NCBI GenBank assembly: GCA_030063045.1 | Contig: JAQSEB010000008.1 | Location: forward strand, 1,984,001 to 2,048,000 | Source: Pratylenchus scribneri | Taxonomy: Eukaryota; Nematoda; Chromadorea; Rhabditida; Pratylenchidae | Length of the DNA stretch: 64,000 nucleotides | Reading direction: 5' to 3' | Shown here: in pieces, positions 1 through 12,441 of the stretch | Numbering within the stretch: the stretch's first letter is position 1 | How the letters are laid out: every line of letters starts with the position of its first letter | Translations under genes and position numbers: made by a program | Notes under the pieces: generated by a model | Database searches by the model: none | Seen by the model: the letters and a program-made list of their open reading frames with translations, nothing else | What the model was told of the DNA's origin: nothing

Positions 1-1772
1 CAGCAAGCATTCAGCCCAGGGCCGGCTTCCATCCAAAGGAGTACCCCGCTGGCTGGCTCATCGGCGCCAAACTCGCCATTTCTTCAAAGGAGGGTAGCTG
101 ATCGATCGCCGACTGGCCGACCACCATTCCCCTATTTCCAGCCATGTCCCATCCCGTCATTGCCTTTGCCTTCCCAGGGAATCCTCCTTCCACTTTTTTT
201 TGCCCAGCCTTTGCCCCAGTCCTGTTTTGGCCGCCTTTTTCCCATTCCACCATTTCTTTGCCCATTTGCCCTCCATTCATCCAATTGGCCATCACCGGCC
301 AAACAATCCTCTTTTACCATTTTGTCCATTTGCCATGTCCTCCTCCCTCGATCGACCCTTCTTCCCATCCAATTCCATTACTAACTGACTTTGACTCTCG
401 ACCACCACACAAACGACCGCGCCGTCCTCTTCCCTTCCACCCATTTGCCTCCTCACATCATCCCCTGGGCCGACCACCACAGATACACAAAGGGAGTGGG
501 GACGGACCGGCCAGGGCCAACAGTGCGGGAAAGGAGGGAACAAAGGCTGTGCTGACTTTGGCTGGGGGAGGAAAGGGGTTGGGAAAGGCCAAGGTGGGTG
601 GAGGAGTACAGAAAGGCAAAAGGCGCTGTTTGCCCGATCGGACGGACCGATTCGGCCTAGCCTCCACTTTTTGTGGCCGCACGCGAAATTAGCGCTCACT
701 TTGTGTGCATCGGTGGGCCATTGGGTGCAACCATTGGACGGCGACGGCGGCGCAGAGTGTGGCCGATTGGCCCAGAGGGATGGATGGCGGCGACAGCCAA
801 AAATGCTTAAAGGATGGCCCGAAATTGGGGAACCAGGCAAGGGGGCTGTTTTGACAGTCAACACGATCCACAAAAAAGCCAAGGCAATATTGCTTTGGGC
901 ACTTCCCCTCCTCAATTTCCCTTTGGCCATTTCATAACAAATAATAGTATTTCCCCAGATTACTGTCTGTCTATTTTGCCCTTCTTTCATTCCCCGAATG
1001 TGCCGAAAGCAAAATCATTCATTGCCTTTCCGCCAAAGGCAACATTTTCAATCAAATCCTCAAACCAATTTCGCCATTCCCAGCCAAATCCGTTCATTCC
1101 TCCTTCCTTTTATATTAGCCCATTATGCCCCCGAAAGGAGTTGTTTTAGTCCATTCCATTGCCCTCCCCCATCACATTGCCCCAGGGCCTTCGCCCAATT
1201 CCATGCCTATCCCGCGCGGCCATCCCTTCCCCAATTCCATTCCCCGCATTCGCCATTCCTCCAATTCCTCCATCATTGCCTTTGCCGCGCGCCAATTCCA
1301 CTTTTTTCCCCATTTTTTCCCGGCCCGTTCCTCTCTTGCCCATTATTGTGCTTCTTCTTCCCAGCCAAATTTGCCTCTTCCCAATTCCACTTGTACATTT
1401 GTTTCGGCTCACCATTCATTGATCAAAGTGTAAGGAGTAAATGGATGGGATGGCCCCATTCATCCATTTACTCCCCTCCATTCATTCCAACAAATGCCAT
1501 CCCCATCCCCCTTTCCATCTATTGGCCCATTGGGCATTTGCCCTCAGGCCATTTGGATTTATTTATCGGACTTCGCCAATCTCTCCCCCCCTCCCGTCCC
1601 GCCCCCTCAATCCAAACCATTTTGGCATTCATTCAGTCCATTTATTCATTCAGCCAATTTTCTCCCCCAATAAAATGCACCAATTCCATCGATATGACCC
1701 GGCCCAGCCAAGGACAGTGACCTCCTTCAAAGGTGGGGGAATATTGAGAATAAATCGAGAAAATGCCATTGA
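1..1772. other. CT-rich low-complexity region, no gene seen
   Basis: The plus strand is dominated by C/T-rich stretches built from motifs such as CCATTCC and CCCATT, which leave long but composition-driven open frames on both strands. None of these has a recognisable domain or a plausible set of splice sites. The stretch ends at the first FLYWCH exon, so it may hold upstream exons, a long first intron or the promoter of that gene. Confidence 0.5.
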
Positions 1773-1802
1773 TTCCCTTCCCCCATTGAAGGCAACCAAA
1801 AG

Positions 1803-3612
1803 TTGATTTTCGAAGGATATCGATACAATATTCATCATATTGTGCCAATAAAAGGTGTCAAAACGTGGCGATGTGTTTGTGCAAAAAAATTGAATGGTTC
1901 GCGATCGTGGTGCAAAGGAAGGGCCGAAACATGGGATGGAGACAGTCAAGGAGTGTCAAAAGGGGAACACAATCATCCGCCAGAACATGAGGCAATTTTG
2001 GGAAAGAATAAATAGAAATAAATTTATTTGAAATTGCAGGTTGCCGAATTGGACTTCTTTAGGGTTAATTCCATCCTTTCATTCATATTTCATCGAAATT
2101 CAAATAAATTTAGAGCCAATTGATTCTGGCCGCCATTTCCAGTCCTCAAGCAAATCTGAATGACCTCATTGATGAGGCCATTGCCTTAATGAGCGATGGA
2201 GTCAGTTTTGGAAGCAGGGAATCATTGAAGAAGTGAATAATAATTAATATTTGGGATAATGATGATTGGAATGAAAATATGCAGGTCATTGACGGGAGCA
2301 AGGAAACAGGCAGAAAATGGCGGATTGAAGCTAAAATGCTACAAAAGTGCGAATAAACCAATCAAAAATTTGGCCTACAACAAATTGGTTAAGCCCTTGC
2401 CAATAATGGGAAATGGGGACGAAGAAAAGATGGCCAATGAAGAGAAGGAAGGGGAAAAGAATGGGACGGCAGGGAATGTTCTGCAATTGTTGGCATTGGC
2501 AAAGGCAAGCAATGAAGTTATTGGCAAAAACAAAACAAAGGCATAATCCCTCAATTCGATCAATCCATTCATTCATTTTTTAGCATACAATTCATCAAGG
2601 ACACATTAATGAATGCCAAACGCCCTTCGCCTCGCCTGGCTCCTTTCTCGATTCATCTGGCTTCCAATCCGCTTCTTCCACATTTTCCTCCACTTTTTCC
2701 TCATCTCCATCAGATTTACACCAATCCAATAATTCTGCCCTTCTCATGACTATGGTAGCCGCCGCCGCTGCAGCCGCCCTTGGCAATAATGGAGGAATTG
2801 GCGGCAAAAAGGGAGGAGGGACATTGACTAACAATTTTGATTGCCGTAAGCAAAATCAAAAACAACAATCTGTCACAGCCCAATCCGCTACCGTATCCCT
2901 CCAATGCCAAGAACAAAATACCCAAATTATACAGCGTAAGAAGGCACGTGTCAATTCCATCTTCAATCGGTATGTTCCATCACCTTTTCCTGATCATTTT
3001 CTTTTCAGTCTTTCGACAAAGGCAGCTGCCGCTGCTGCCACATCATCCTCAACCTCTGCAAGTTCCGGCCATAGTTCACCATCTTCCGAAATGAAGGTCA
3101 ATGAATTGATGGAATTTAAAGCAGCCGAACAAAATTCGACGATGATCAACGGAATTGGCCGTCATCAAAGGAAGGCGGGAAAGAAAATGGCGACGGCATT
3201 TGCCGCAGCTGGAACTCAAACAGAGGAAATGGAAGAAGTCCGTTAAAAAAGGGAATTAGCACACGTGTATTAATATTTCAGATGGGCAAGAGAACATTGC
3301 AGGATTCGTGCAAATGTCAAGTGGTTGTTCGAGTTTGCTGCTGCGGAAATCGGGCAAATTGCACGGGCGGGTGAGAAAGGGGAAAAGAAGTTTTGCAACA
3401 AATTGTTAAATGGAATTTTCAGACAAAAACGAAAGTGGACAGAAACGGAAGAGGATGATACCAAAGTAGAAATGGATGGGGAAGAAGAAGATCAGCATCA
3501 GGAGAGATCGCCACCTCCATCCAGCTGTTCCAGCGTGGAAAATCAGCCCCAAAACCATCAACATGGCCAACAGCAACTTTTGATTAATTCAGTCAAGGAA
3601 GAAACCGAATGA
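1803..3612 (+). CDS. FLYWCH zinc-finger protein, PEB-1-like (5' end unresolved)
   Basis: This is a putative DNA-binding transcription factor. The first exon seen encodes a FLYWCH domain: LIFEGYRY, then WRCVCAKK, a Cys in SWCKGRAE and HNHPPEH supply the Cys2-His2 pattern. Later exons are 2284 to about 2514 (Lys-rich, [10 protein letters not shown]), about 2584-2969 (Ser-rich, poly-Ala), about 3010-3234 (poly-Ala, QRKAGKKMA) and about 3282-3612 (cysteine cluster [11 protein letters not shown], acidic tail ending VKEETE). FLYWCH plus Ala/Ser-rich regions recalls C. elegans PEB-1, a pharyngeal regulator, but orthology is inferred. Nothing upstream of 1773 is certain. No GT donor exists between about 1980 and 2016, so the end of the FLYWCH exon may use a GC donor near 1990. 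The short exon near 2038-2062 is provisional. Confidence 0.7.
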
Positions 3613-4034
3613 ATTTGAAGGCAGCCTTTTTTGATTAATATAATTTACTTATGTATTTGTTTTAATATTATCGGTCTTTCCTCATTCATTAAGTAATAAT
3701 AATTGATCAACTCCATCCCATCCCTCATTTTAAATTGTCCATCACTCGTTCCACGTAAATATTTTTGCTTTCACTTCATCCCAATTCCGGTCGTGTCTTC
3801 AATTAAATTTAATTCAATAATATGTAAAATGATCAACAAAATTCATTCATTCATAATCAATTACCCTCTCAATTTTGGACTGTGATTCCCCCATTTCTAC
3901 TTGAATGGATTTGTTGCCTTTTTTGATTCTCTTTTCAATCCAATTTTGCACTTAAACAATAAAATGACCAATTCACAAAATTTTTACACAATAAAATAAA
4001 TCAAATAAAACATAAAATATCGTGAAATATTCAT
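3613..4034. other. Convergent intergenic region / 3' UTRs
   Basis: AT-rich sequence between two genes that end toward each other. It contains AATAAA-like signals on both strands near 3960-4010. No reading frame of interest is visible. Confidence 0.5.
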
Positions 4035-5039
4035 TCAACGGGCTGCCGATGATCTCGCCGGCTCCTCTTCGATGATTGGCACAATTCGGGAATCTCCCGG
4101 TGCTCTGATTGTAATTCGCATTGGCTGCTGTTGTGGTGGATTTGGACCTCTTTCTGTGTTTCCTTCGATGCGACCAATCAACGCGATCAAAAGCATTAAA
4201 AGGAAGAAGCCAATGCCTGTGCCTTTCAAATAATTAGCAAAATTTACCAGTCATTAATTTTAATTCCAAACATACATATTCCTGTAAAGAACAATGCCTG
4301 TAGCCATTCAGGCGGCCCTCCTTCATCTCCTTCAGCCGATTGGGGGTTTATGGTTGGAGGATAAATGAATGGATTTGTGGCATCTTCTTCCCCATCCGCC
4401 GTTGATGGAATTTGGGTGGTGCCATTCGCCGTTAAACCATCATCGCTGGTCAAATCTGTTGGTTGAATGGCAGTTGGCCTGGCCAATGGGACGGCATCAT
4501 TTCCGCTTTCAACCACCTCTTCTTCTCCCTCCGCCGGATGCCTTTGTGTTGGATTTGTTGGAATATTCACTGGTTTTATTGGTGCCGTCCCAATTTGCTT
4601 TCCATTCTCCTCATCTTCTCCATTTGTTTTTGCCAGAATTGGTGCCGGCAAACCCTCATTATTTTGTTGGTTATTCCCTATTCTTTCATTATTATTTCCT
4701 TGTTGTTCTTGTGAATCCTCGCCTTCGTTCCCTCCTCCTTTTAATCCCTTCAATTCCCCGTAAATTCCTTCTGAATCCGCCTCGGATTCTGCAGTCGGTT
4801 TGGGACTCTCTCTTTCGGATTCTGCTTTCCTTTTTCTTTCATCCTCTTCAAATTCCGCAAAAAGATGTCCAATGAGAAAAGCATTCCGGGCGGCCGCCAA
4901 AGTCTCATTGGAAGTGATTGCATCGCTTGGAGCCAAAAATGGTAAAGTAAACGTAATTTATTGCTTACTTCACAATGGGAGCACGCCTTTCGATGGATGA
5001 TTTAACAAATTGTTTTGGCCATAATAAAAATAAAATCAT
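4035..5039 (-). CDS. Acidic Asn/Pro-rich single-pass membrane protein, unknown function
   Basis: I do not recognise this gene. Three exons read from 5039 to 4035. The proposed start (MILFLLWPKQF) gives a short hydrophobic N-terminus. A 44-bp intron joins RRAPIV to NDAITSNETL, then a long acidic, low-complexity region rich in Glu, Asn, Pro and Thr follows. A second short intron near 4220-4270 joins LFFTGIC to TGIGFFLLMLLIALIG, which makes one transmembrane helix. The tail (about 50 residues, EEEPARSSAAR) is short. The topology is probably a signal or anchor sequence, a disordered extracellular region, one helix and a small cytoplasmic tail. The gene converges on the FLYWCH gene. The upstream start is the least certain part. 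Confidence 0.6.
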
Positions 5040-5819
5040 AATGGAGGTATTTAATAAACAAATGAAGGAGCAAAGTGGCGGCGGCATTTCCACAAATGGA
5101 ATGAGGCATGCAAAAATTGGGGTCTTGGAAGTAAAATAGGCACCAAAATGACTGGAGGGCGAATAAACGACGAGAACTTGGGGTCTTGGATTTTTTGGTG
5201 GCGTTGCCCAGAGACCCAAAATTTGGGTGAAAGGTGGGCCAAGGCCCAAAAAGAAAGTGGGGAATATTTGTGGAGAACCATAGGAAAGGGCGGAATAGCA
5301 ATTTTGCAAAGAATGCTCTGGAAAAAAAACAAAATAAAAAACAAAAACAAGTCGATTTATGCTTTATTTCTTCTATTCTTTGGATATGAATTTTTTAAAT
5401 GGTTGAAACATTTGATGATATTCAAATGATGGATAAATGGGATATTCAGATGGAGGAATTGCGAGGGAGAATCAAATTTACGGGAGGATTCACAGCTGAA
5501 TTTGGACTAAAAAAATACACGTTTTTGGCTGAATTATTGGGAGAGTAGAACCGAGATTTATTGTTTTTGATTGATTGATTGGGACAATATTGATAATAAA
5601 ATAAATTGGCCATTTTGATTGGATGGAAATGAAAGAAATTTGAATTTGATTTGAATATGCTTTTACAATAAACGAATCATTTTGGAATATATTTGATATA
5701 ATGGAATAATAATATTTGGTTATTGATGATGACTAATCAAAAAAAAAAAAAAAACAATAAAATAATATAATAAGTCCATCTTAAATATTATTGCACCATC
5801 CATAATTATTGAATTGTCA
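5040..5819. other. Intergenic, AT-rich; no gene seen
   Basis: No conserved frame is visible. A poly-A run lies near 5740-5755. Short open frames around 5050-5430 show neither domain features nor splice logic. Confidence 0.5.
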
Positions 5820-7403
5820 TCATGAAGATTCATATTCGCCACTGCTGCTGGATGAGGTCATTGGTTTCTTTGCAATTGTTGCGCAATTCTCAGCGAGCAC
5901 CTTTAAATGGAATTTATTAATAAATGTGCATATTTTATAGAATTTATTATTATTAATTAGATAATTAAATGATAATTTTGATGAGACATACCTCGTCGAT
6001 CACATCGCCCGGATCACGACGGGTTTTCTGAACCCGACTGGGCATATTATGGCCTATTCCACCCGGAACGGAGGCAAATGCGTTGGAAGAAAGTGAAATT
6101 GGCAGAGAATGGGAAATTCCGGTTTGACTGGAAGAAGTCGAATAGAGGGAGTCAATTTGGCTGGGATTGGTGGCTATTAAATTAATTTTGGCGAAATATA
6201 ATTTGGAATAACTTGATGAAGTGCTGGCAGTCATTTGTTGGTTTGTTCCACCACTTTCGGCAATTGAAATTGGCGATGGAGGAGGCGCTTTCCTATCCAT
6301 AGGATTCAATAAATTTCCATGTTGTTGTTGACTAATATCTTCATCCGATCCATTTTGGTAACGAAAAAGCGAAGCGGAATTTGGCCTAAATTTATGCGAA
6401 ATTTGATTGAATTGTCAATGAAACACTTACACTTTGAAGAGAGGATCAGCCGAATTATGTTGCATTCGAATGTGAACATGAATTCGGGAATTATCCTGTC
6501 GTTGACTATTTTTGCTGTATCCTTCCAACAAAAATGATTGGGTAATTCCTTCGGAGCCAGTTCCAGCAAATTCGGACAAATTTAGAATAACAAATCCCAA
6601 TTTTTTTGGAGTTCGGCCGGTCCGATCCTCCTTTATTTAGTAAATAAATTTTGATTGTTTTTAGCATTGGTTTTACCTTTCGAAGTGATATTTTGCAGCG
6701 ACATTCTTCCAGTTCGCCCGTATATTTTTCATATGGAATAAAGCAAAAGAATTGAAATGGCTGAGGATTCTTCTCAATTGGAATAACATTTCCATGTTCA
6801 TCGATGAATACTTCCGCTGTCTGGATCAATTTAATAATTATTAATTTATTTATTTTCGGCCAATTACCTCTTCTTGTTGCTGTTTTCGAGCGAACATATC
6901 CTCAAATTGTTCGCCGCCATCCTCATGTTTATTCAAATATTCCCGTGGTGATTTTTCAGTGAGGGAATGTCTTCTTTCAATTTGGCATTGACTTGGAGAA
7001 TTAGTCAAAGCCATATCATCGACCAGACCAATTGTACTATGCCTTAAAATTATTCAATTGGATTAATCATTGCAAATTTCATATTTAACCTGTGCTGATT
7101 GTGATTATCGTGGGAAATATTCCCACTTATTGTCCTAACTCTGAGTCGAATATTATTGGACGTTTGGTCATGCGAAGGAGATGGACTAATAAAATCGACG
7201 ACATGCGAGCAAACCGGTCGATGTAAAGTGACACCAACAAATGAACCACATTCCAACAAACGGACCTTAATTTTGATGTTAAATTGGTAATATTTTTAGA
7301 AAACCTTTGCAAAAATGACCGCATTCAGCAGTGGAACATCTGTGAATTTTTGCACAACCATTTCAACATTGAATTTGACCCTCTTCTTCCGGAGGAAAGA
7401 CAT
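5820..7403 (-). CDS. EEIG1/FAM102-type protein with N-terminal C2 domain
   Basis: Seven exons encode an NT-C2 domain protein of the EEIG1/FAM102 family, a group tied to membrane and cytoskeletal adaptor roles. The start at 7403 gives MSFLRKKRVKFNVEM, the usual basic strand at the head of the family. The next exon (7265-7090) starts VRLLECGSFVG, matching the family VRLLDGG motif. The diagnostic block KLGFVILNLSEFAGTG, then LLEGYSKN and RQDNSRIHVHI, is encoded around 6620-6440. The remainder is Ser-rich and probably disordered, ending SSSSSGEYESS at 5820. Compared with vertebrate members, about 60 extra residues containing the linker QCQIERRHSLTEK sit between two C2 strands. All introns are GT-AG. 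The family call is firm; the cellular role in this worm is unknown. Confidence 0.85.
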
Positions 7404-8027
7404 TGATAATTAGATATGAAGAACACACTCCTTTGCAATTAATTATAATTCGAATATTGGTTTAATAAATTCTTTTTTTCATCAATCTAAAAATAAAAAT
7501 ATTTAATTAATAATTTAATTAGCCTTTTTAAACAATTTAAAAAAAAATTACAAAATAATAAAGCGTTTTTCGGTTACTCATAAATTTTTTCATTTTTATC
7601 AAATACAATAAAAAAAGCAGCGGATTTTCAATCTCGATCTTAGTCAATTTAACATTTCTTGATTGATTCAATAACAAATGAAATTTTGATTCATTCAATT
7701 TTAGAGCAGCCCGCAAAAGATTTTTTATTAGTATTAGTCAAATTTGTGCACGTATAAATTTCATTTCTCTCGTTGCTTTTTTTCATACTTTGACTTCGAG
7801 ATGATTGCTGCCATTGCCAACATTAAAAAATTGATTTTAATTAATTGCAAAGTTTTATTGAAATATTTTTTTTTTTATTATTCTCGACTCGAGAGCCCTA
7901 TTTAATATTCCAATTAATTATATATCATATATCAATATATGCATATTCATAATTATTAATCAATATATTTATAATTAATATTTTAGAATTTTTATTGATC
8001 GATCTCGCTAAAACTACAATAATCCTA
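7404..8027. other. AT-rich divergent intergenic region
   Basis: Very AT-rich spacer between the EEIG-like gene and rab-6, which are transcribed away from each other, so it should hold both promoters. I see no conserved frame and no clear element beyond A/T runs. Confidence 0.5.
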
Positions 8028-8945
<918 letters not shown>

Positions 8946-9110
8946 TGGGCCAAATATTCCAATCAATATTGTGAAAAACAATCAAAATAAATTATTATTG
9001 ATAATTGTGACCACCGCCAATATGGCTATTTTATTTATCATAAATTATGTTCATTTGCCGCTGTTCCTCCTTCTTTTAATTTTTGAAAATTTATTCCAAT
9101 AAAAATAAAT

Positions 9111-9695
9111 CTAAACAGCCGATGATTTTGAATTACATCGCCTTATTAAAATGATTAGACATAAAATTAGCATTAGAGTGAATGGAACAATTACTAATAA
9201 AAATTGATTGTTCAAAAGGCTCATCAAATTGTTTCCACCTTCCTTTTCCACAAGGAAATTGGCCCTCAGTGAACCACCACTTCTTGAAGGCAATGCCTCT
9301 TTTTCAAACTGAAATTGTGGAATTTGAATATTCCCAATGAAATTGAATGATTTAACCCTGGAGGATGGATCACAAATCCATCTTTGCATCATTTCCAATT
9401 CTTCCATCACCCGCATAATACATGGCCTCGGGCAAATCATTCCGCATTGTTCGGGTGTTTCGAAGGTATGAACAAATGTGACTATTTGTTGAACCGACGA
9501 TGTTTTCTGTTCATATGAGGAACTCTGTGGACGCCGTTGTTCATCGAATAAATCACAATGGACTGGACGGGGGGCAATTGTGAAGATGGAAAAGGGCATC
9601 AGAAATAAAGTGGATAAATGAAGCCGAATGGATAGTGAAATTAATCGAACTTTTTTGATGATATTTGATGAGAAGAATTCATCAATGTTTCTCAT
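9111..9695 (-). CDS. Small single-exon membrane protein, unknown function
   Basis: This intronless frame encodes 194 residues. It has an N-terminal hydrophobic stretch (LSTLFLMPFSIFTIAPRP) that could be a signal peptide or anchor, a cysteine-bearing middle (QCGMICPRPCIM), and a strong C-terminal helix (FLLVIVPFTLMLILCLIILI) followed by the basic tail RRCNSKSS. That is a type I-like layout. I recognise no family. It converges on rab-6. The ordered hydrophobic and cysteine features favour a real gene, but the frame lacks support from homology. Confidence 0.45.
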   Translation of the reverse strand: MRNIDEFFSSNIIKKVRLISLSIRLHLSTLFLMPFSIFTIAPRPVHCDLFDEQRRPQSSSYEQKTSSVQQIVTFVHTFETPEQCGMICPRPCIMRVMEELEMMQRWICDPSSRVKSFNFIGNIQIPQFQFEKEALPSRSGGSLRANFLVEKEGGNNLMSLLNNQFLLVIVPFTLMLILCLIILIRRCNSKSSAV

Positions 9696-11065
9696 TTTTG
9701 AATCCCACGGGAAAATTAATGGATGAGAAGAAAGGAACTGTTGCCATTTGGAGAGACGAAATGAGGTGATTGATGAGGCATTTGGCCCATCGTTGCCGTG
9801 TAATTATAAAGTATTATATTCTGTCTTCTGCATATAAAAATAATAATGGAAGGATACGATGAAATGAAATGGATTATTATTTCGGAAAAGGCCACAATTC
9901 TCTCTCAACAATGTTAGCCTAGAATTGACTAGAAGGGGGGAGTACAGAGAATTGGTTGGAGGATGGAAAATGGAATTAGGCGGGGAAAAGCTAAATTGTC
10001 GTTGAATTCTATTTTTCCGGGGGAAGGGGGAAATCCTTCCTTTTAAAGCCTTTTTTGGTTGAGAAGATAGTGAAATTAAATGGATGGACTGTGGTCGGTG
10101 GTCGGGAAGGAGAATTGGTTGGTAGGGGAAAGGCGGGGAAAGATGAAGAGGGGAGGAATTAGCCATTAGGCCGAATGACTTGGCTCTTCCGATTTAGAGT
10201 GAATCCCCTCATAAAAATGGGATGGGAAATGCCGTTTTGCCCTCACTAAAATCAATAGGCTTCATCAAAATGCCGCTTAGACGGATGAAGCGTGTCCATT
10301 GCCGAAAGGCACATTATTCCAACAAAAAAGGAAAGAAGGATGGAGTCAATAATAATAATTCGGAATTTAAAGGAAGGAAAGGAACCACCGAATGTCGGGA
10401 CTCGGGACTGGCTCATTTTATTCATCGCCTCCCGCAGGGCCAGTCAAAAAAAAATTAAAAAAGGGAATTGGAGATGTGAGGGGCGGGCATTCGCCCATGA
10501 ATGTGCCTTTAGGGGGCATCCCCTGCTTCATTGCCCATTGTCTAACTTCTTCACGCTTCATCTCATTTTTGGCAAAAAAATTCATGCATATTTCGAGATG
10601 ATGAATGAGTAAAACAACAATTATAAATTTGACACTTTATCATTTATTAAATCTTTTCAAAATTAACTCTTTTCTGGGCACTTAGCCGAAATCCAGAAGG
10701 AAATGAATGAATTTGTTGGCAAAGGAATAATACTTATGTATGAATCAATTCATATTGATGTTAAAAAAAGTTGGGCCACTCCTTCAAGAGGAGCTAAATT
10801 CTAATAAAAACTGAATGAGGGATTTGAATAATTTTCGCGAAAGTGAGTGAAATATGGGAAGTGATGAAAAATGTAAGGATATATTTTGCTTTAGTGCGTG
10901 GTGTAATAATAGCCTCCAACAAATTGGATTTACATGCAAAAACCAACACTAAATGATGGCCACTTTTATCATTCTTGTCAGGAGTCGTCGTCCATTCATT
11001 GTTTTGACCAAAAATAAGTATTAAAAATGATTCATCTGCTGCAGATAACAAAAGTTATTTCATCA
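9696..11065. other. Intergenic; no gene seen
   Basis: Several open frames on both strands are compositional (G/A-rich near 9900-10600). None shows a domain, signal peptide or consistent splicing. The last part contains the promoter region of the secreted Gly/Pro-rich gene at 11066. Confidence 0.45.
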
Positions 11066-12047
11066 ATGAATTGTTTCCCTTTTCCAATCATAATCAGTGT
11101 TCTTTTTTCGTTTTTGGCACCCGCTTTTTGTCAATCTGGAGCCGGCATTTTTGGACAGCTTACTTTGCCAGGTCCGAAGCTGTTTCCATAATAAATTTTC
11201 ATCAATCCTGTGTAGATTACAATCAGCAATATTCTCGCCCGCGACCTTTGCCATATGCCAATACTCTTTGGCCATTTCCTTCCACCTATTCCGATCAGCA
11301 GGCATATTTGGGCCAGTCGAGCAGACCATTATTCTACCAACAACCATCTTCCTATGCATGGCCACCTCCACAACAACAGCAACAACCAATCCAATTGAAT
11401 GATTTAATCGCAGAATTGTCAATCGCATTGGTCCGTTCTTTTGCCCAAATGTTGGCTGATCGTGAAATTAATGGAAAGGGAGGAGGAGGACCATTCCCAA
11501 TTGGGCAAGGGGCGAGTGCCCAATCCCGGGACAATATTTTCGGCATTCCTTTTGCCCAACCTCCACAACAACAACAACCAGCCTCACCTTTTGGCAGCCG
11601 TACAACAACAAATTTTGGTTATGGCGTTAATGCCGGCGTTTTTGCCGGTACCTATGGAGGAAGTGATAGCATTGCAAGTCCGTATGGGCCTTATGGCCCA
11701 ATCAATAGTCAAATTGGCGGTGGTTCATTCAGTGGTCTTTCTCCATGGCCTTATATTCCAGGGTAATGGAAAGGGAGACTTTTTTTTGACCAACTTTGAA
11801 ATTAAGCCAATTCAGACGACCGCCAATTTCCCCACCAACGAACAATGCAAATGCATCTAAACCATTGGTCCCTGTCCCTCCTCCCCAACAACCAATTCCT
11901 CAGCCTCCCGGTGGAATTGCCGCCGAAGGTAGTGGATCTTCAATTGGCGAAGGTTCAGTTGTGCAAATTCCATTGGGAGAGAATGTTCAAGGAGGAGGTG
12001 CTGGGGCAGAAGGGAGTGGCGGTGGCGAATTGCCGCCTACTTTATAA
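11066..12047 (+). CDS. Secreted Gln/Pro/Gly-rich protein, unknown function
   Basis: Three exons (11066-11171, 11216-11762, 11816-12047) encode a protein of about 290 residues. The first exon is a clean signal peptide: hydrophobic core IIISVLFSFLAPAF, then a predicted cut near FCQSG. The mature part is low complexity, with tyrosine and proline (YSRPRPLPYANTLWPF), Gln runs (PPPQQQQQP), and Gly/Tyr/Ser-rich stretches (NFGYGVNAGVFAG, YGPYGP), ending in Gly/Glu/Pro-rich sequence (GSGGGELPPTL). A possible amphipathic helix (LNDLIAELSIALVRSF) lies in the middle. It could be a cuticle, eggshell or secretory-gland protein, but no family is recognised. Both introns are short and phase-consistent. Confidence 0.75.
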
Positions 12048-12120
12048 TATTATATTGCGCATTTTTTTTGTTAAATTTTATCATATATAAACATAAATGT
12101 GAATATTCTCAATTCAATTC

Positions 12121-12248
12121 TAAGTTGTAATTGCGATTGTAATTGTAAATTCTTAGTTGTAATTGCGATTGTAATTGTAAATTCTAAGTTGTAATTGCGA
12201 TTGTAATTGTAAATTCTAAGTTGTAATTGCGATTGTAATTGTAAATTC
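12121..12248 (+). repeat. Tandem repeat, 4 x 32 bp
   Basis: Four head-to-tail copies of a 32-bp unit start TAAGTTGTAATTGCGATTG; the second copy begins TTAG instead of TAAG and the rest agree. It lies directly 3' of the secreted Gly/Pro-rich gene. The core TTGTAATTGCGATTGTAATT recurs in an intron of the ligand-gated channel gene near 27995, and related ATTACAAT arrays occur near 34800-34925 and 62430-62530. Confidence 0.95.
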
Positions 12249-12441
12249 AAATTTATTATAATTGTTATAAATTTTTTAATAAAATAAATTAAAAATAATT
12301 TGAAAAAAGAATGGAGAATATCACATGAATGAATAAAAATTAACTCGTAATTCATTAAAAAAAACAATCTTCCTCCTTCATTCATCCAAACTGACTACTG
12401 TTGAGACCTAAATATAAATAAATAATTTTTTTACATTTATG

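Noticed and set aside
144..1806. Long plus-strand open frames rich in Pro, Ser, His and Phe
   Set aside because: They follow the CCATTC-type composition, overlap frames on the other strand equally well, and lack any domain or splice pattern.
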